A stretch of DNA of 64,000 nucleotides, taken from Cryptomeria japonica (taxonomy: Eukaryota; Streptophyta; Pinopsida; Cupressales; Cupressaceae). How positions within the stretch are numbered: the first letter of the stretch is position 1; each line of letters starts with the position of its first letter. The stretch spans positions 477,053,508-477,117,507 of the forward strand of contig NC_081405.1 in the NCBI RefSeq assembly GCF_030272615.1, in the 5' to 3' direction. Shown here piece by piece: positions 61,182 through 64,000 of the stretch. The position numbers and the translations under genes were made by a program. The notes under the pieces are model-generated. The model did not search any database. It was not told where the DNA came from and was given only the letters and a program-made list of their open reading frames with translations.

Positions 61182-64000
61182 ATGCCTATTCCCTATCACA
61201 GACACCGTTTCGAGTGCATTCGGAGGTACCGAAGACCTGTAGCGCGTGGACCACCAGTAAGTCAACGTTTTTTACCCCTTTTTGATTTTTTGTTTTGTCA
61301 TTTTTAGGCATTTTTTGATTTTCAAAGTTCGGGTGTTACGTTTTAGCGCATCTAAGGTCCATAGTAGCGCATGCGAAGTGTGAAGTAGCGCATCAAGTTT
61401 AAATTTAGGGGTTGCATCCGAAAACTGTAGGTTAGCGCATAAAACTTTTAGGTTAGCGCGTGTATGGATAATAGCACATGTAAAGTATTGGGTAGCGCAT
61501 CGCGTCAATAGGTTAGCGCATAGTTTTGACCTAGCACATAGGGGCCGCCGGGGTTCGCATAGGGAAGGGGGTTTAGCGCGTAGGACTAACCTAGTGCATA
61601 GGGCTAAAAGGGTAGTGCTTAGGAAGGGTAGATTAGCGCGTAGGCAGAGTCTAGCGCATGGGGTGGGTTAGGTAGCGCATTGGGTGAAAAGTTTAGTGCA
61701 TAGACAGAGTCTAGCACATAGAATAGGTAGATTAGCGTGTAGGAGAGACAACCTAGCGCGTGGGGGTAATTTAGCACATTGAAGATCTATTTTAGCGCAT
61801 CTAAAAAATTTTGCAGTTTTGCTCGAGTTGACAATTTGTTTTGTCTGCCTGTCGTGTTTTGATGAATTTACCCAATAGGAGTGTTTGTATGACTTGTTTT
61901 GATTTGCAAGTTTTCAAGTTATATATAGATATCAATCTGTTGTGTTGATAAAAAATGATGTAGTTGCGTGTTCTGTTTCAAGTTCAATGTATGTGAAAAC
62001 CTGAGTTGTGTTACAAGCCGACATGGGTTGGAAACTTGAGTTGTTTTACAAGTTTATGTGATTTTGGTACTTGAGTTGTTTTACAAGTTTTGATATGGTT
62101 TTTGAGAACTTGAGTTGTGTTACAAGTTGATATGAAATTATAGGTTTTTGAACTTGATGTAGATGAGCAAATTGTTTCATGTTGTTGATGTAAGTTTGAT
62201 TTTGATATCTTTGTATTGATGTGTAAACTGATATTGGATTTGTTTTGTTTGTTGATAGGAGCGATTGGGTGTTGTACAGTTGAGGGAGAGATTCTTGAGA
62301 CCATGGACGTTGATACCACGATTGTCACAGGCAGACTTGGATATTATAGAGAGATGTGGATTGACCTCTCTTCTGGATATGCCTCGGTTCACTGTGAACC
62401 GGGAGATTTTAACAGTGTTGGTAGAGAGGTGGCATAGCGACACAAACACCTTTCATTTTGCCACTGGAGAGATGACAGTGACACCAGAGGATTGCTACCG
62501 GATTTTGCAGATTCCTGTTGTAGGGGCACTACTTCCTTATGAGCAATCAGAGGAGGGTGGCACAGAGGCACTGCGCCGGATTTTTCAGGATGACATAGTT
62601 TGTGGCTACGAGATCCCCTGGCAGGAGTTTTTGGATTTGGGTTATGCACCGCTACCATCTGTACTGGCAGGATTCATTGGGGGATTCCTTTGTCTTGATC
62701 GTAGGTCAAAGGGATTCTCGATGGGATGGGGACTAGTTTTGGAGGAGATGGTTACGTAGGGAAGGAGGTTTACATGGGGGTCAGCGATGCTGGCTCACTT
62801 ATACAGGAGTTTACATGAGGTAGTATACCTCAGTTATAGTAGCTTGTTAGCGGGAGTGACCCTATTATAGGTATGGTGCTGGGAGCACATTCCAGCAGCT
62901 AGGCCACTGGCAGATAGAGACAGGCCCGTAGGTGCAGCATATGCCTACGGATATAGAGGCCTAGTTGTCCAGCGTAAGCTGGGCAAACTAGAGCATTGGA
63001 GGAGGATTTTTGATGATATAAATATGGTCACCTGGAGGCCGTATACAGGTTGCGAGGTATGGGCGGAGGATGGGCTGGAGATGCCCTTTGTATTTATGAC
63101 ATGGTATCTGATTGGGAGGACCCCGTTCATCATTGAGCGGTTTGTGGTGACCCGAGTTTTGCGACAGTTCGAGTGCCAGCAGGGTGTTCCACAGGGAGCA
63201 TGTTTGTATGCACGGAGGTAGTAGGATGTGGCCAATTGGGGGCTGACTATTGATAGTGTGGTGGTGATTGAGGAGTTTATGGGGTTGGTCGGGCAGATCT
63301 GGGACTATGCCCCAGAGATTTAGGACGTAGGTATGACAGATGAGTTCGTTCGTTTGTTTGCTGCACGGGCAGTGGCTAGGATCTCAGGTCTAGAGGAGAT
63401 GAGGCCAACGTTTGACTCGGATGGGGAGGAGGGAGATGGGGGAGATGATGGAGATGATGGGGAGGATGGAGGAGGGAGAGGAGCTAGAGGGAGGCAGGGA
63501 GGTAGAGGTGTGGAGAGAGCGGTACGATAGGGGAGGATTGAGAGGGGGAGAGGAGGATTGGCTATCAGAGCCGGGAGAGAGGGGAGAGTGATGGAGGTGC
63601 TGGCTGCAGTGGGGGGTGAGGAGGAGATGAGTAGACCAGCATAGAGGAGGAGGGTAGATATACTCCCACCTCTAGTACCGAGGACAGGGCGAGTGGGAGG
63701 GGTTCCTCTAGCACAGGTACCGCTGCGGGTTTGAGTGCCAGGTCATGTGGAAGATGCACAGATCCGGACTTTGCAGATTACCGTGTAGCAGCTGCAGGCA
63801 TAGATTTTGACCTATCAGTGGCAGATTTCTCAGTTGACCACTAAGAGAGATACTGAGATAGAGCGGCGAGGATGAGCGGAGGAGGCATTGGCGAGTGTGC
63901 AGAGAGCAGCAGCGGGTGGTCCATTGAGAGACACCCTTAGAGAGCTGACACGGAGAGTGCAGGAGGTAGAGTATTATAGGCGGTATTATGAGGCTGCAGT
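61182..64000 (+). pseudogene. PMD gene of TE9, two exons, runs off the window
   Basis: Exon 1 is 61182-61256 (25 codons, MPIPYHRHRFECIRRYRRPV...), the donor GTAAGT is at 61257, the intron is 61257-62258 and the acceptor TTGATAG is followed by exon 2 at 62259, phase 0. TE1's exon 1 is also 75 nt and shares HRFE..RR..RP. The PMD spans about 62300-63220 (GLTSLLDMPRF, GEMTVTPEDCYRIL, LAGFIGGFLCLD, GRTPFIIERFVVTRVLRQ). It is followed by a D/G/E-rich stretch (63410-63480), R/G-rich sequence and a probable coiled coil (63780-64000). One frame is kept for 1742 bases with 11 premature stops: TAG at 62757, 62868, 63219, 63222, 63321, 63528, 63642, 63786 and 63801; TGA at 63732 and 63873; no TAA. MAIN/MAIL1-like nuclear roles are family knowledge only. 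Confidence 0.85.
61334..61806 (+). repeat. TAGCGCAT motif array inside the TE9 PMD intron
   Basis: About 21 copies of an 8-mer TAGCGCAT, plus variants TAGCGCGT, TAGTGCAT, TAGCACAT and TAGCGTGT, at a mean spacing near 23 bases over 470 bases. The sequence between copies is not repeated, so this is not a simple tandem repeat. Variants with TG or CA in place of CG are what CpG decay would produce. Confidence 0.85.

Larger units (their letters stand above)
59350..64000 (-). mobile_element. TE9: second Tat-like Ty3/gypsy element with an antisense PMD gene
   Basis: The plus-strand order LTR, polypurine tract, PMD gene is the mirror image of TE1's order PMD gene, polypurine tract, LTR. TE9 is therefore on the minus strand, and its pol should lie to the right of the window. 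The polypurine tract is almost the same as TE1's. The left boundary with TE8 is uncertain; TGATGCAAGC at 59359 is a candidate LTR end. Confidence 0.7.

Noticed and set aside
61334-61806. TAGCGCAT array considered as a telomere-like or simple satellite repeat
   Set aside because: Only the 8-mer recurs; the sequence between copies is unrelated and spacing is irregular.
61182-64000. PMD gene considered as a normal host MAIN/MAIL gene
   Set aside because: It lies antisense next to a polypurine tract and LTR, has eleven premature stops, and has the same architecture as the copy inside TE1.

Overview
The window is plant nuclear DNA made almost entirely of nested LTR retrotransposons. I found no host gene, rRNA, tRNA or CRISPR array. 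All primer-binding sites seen are of the plant initiator-Met type (TTGGTATCAGAGC-like), Ty1/copia and Ty3/gypsy polyproteins alternate, and one element is of LARD type. This points to a seed plant with a large repeat-rich genome. A conifer is my weak guess; I cannot name the species.

Layout (element names are mine). TE1 (<1 to ~9930, +) is a Tat/Ogre-like Ty3/gypsy element: decayed pol with two RNase H domains, then an antisense spliced gene with a plant mobile domain (PMD, 7581-5189, -), a hairpin-rich stretch, a polypurine tract and the 3' LTR. TE2 (~10306-12596 and 32823-32928, +) is a copia-like non-autonomous element: LTR, gag and the start of an unrecognised ORF2. TE3 (12597-32817, -, copia, duplication CAAGA) sits in TE2's ORF2. 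TE4 (13943-20423, -, gag + ORF2 and no pol, duplication CTATT) sits in TE3's left LTR. TE5 (25271-31675, +, copia, duplication CATTT) sits in TE3's right LTR. TE6 (~32929 to >52304, -, copia) follows in TE2. TE7 (37260-50473, -, duplication TGAGC), a 13.2-kb LARD-like element with 4.7-kb LTRs and no pol, splits TE6's protease. TE8 (52305 to ~59350, -), a chromodomain Ty3/gypsy element with a 4.1-kb LTR, sits in TE6's right LTR. TE9 (~59350 to >64000, -), a second Tat-like element, sits in TE8's pol and carries an antisense PMD gene (61182 to >64000, +).

Most interesting signals: (1) TE1 and TE9 carry the same antisense PMD transcription unit, with a TATA box, ~50-nt leader, 75-nt first exon, phase-0 intron with GTAAGT donor, and long second exon. 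Both introns are filled with short CpG-containing motif arrays of different sequence, and a 15-nt upstream motif is shared. (2) TE2 and TE4 are pol-less elements with a gag plus the same unrecognised ORF2. (3) Four 30-nt hairpins with a conserved loop and compensating stem changes lie before TE1's 3' LTR. (4) Premature stops are overwhelmingly TAG/TGA in otherwise continuous frames, as expected from decay of methylated CAG, CGA and CCA sites.

All alignments and counts were made by eye and are approximate unless stated as exact.
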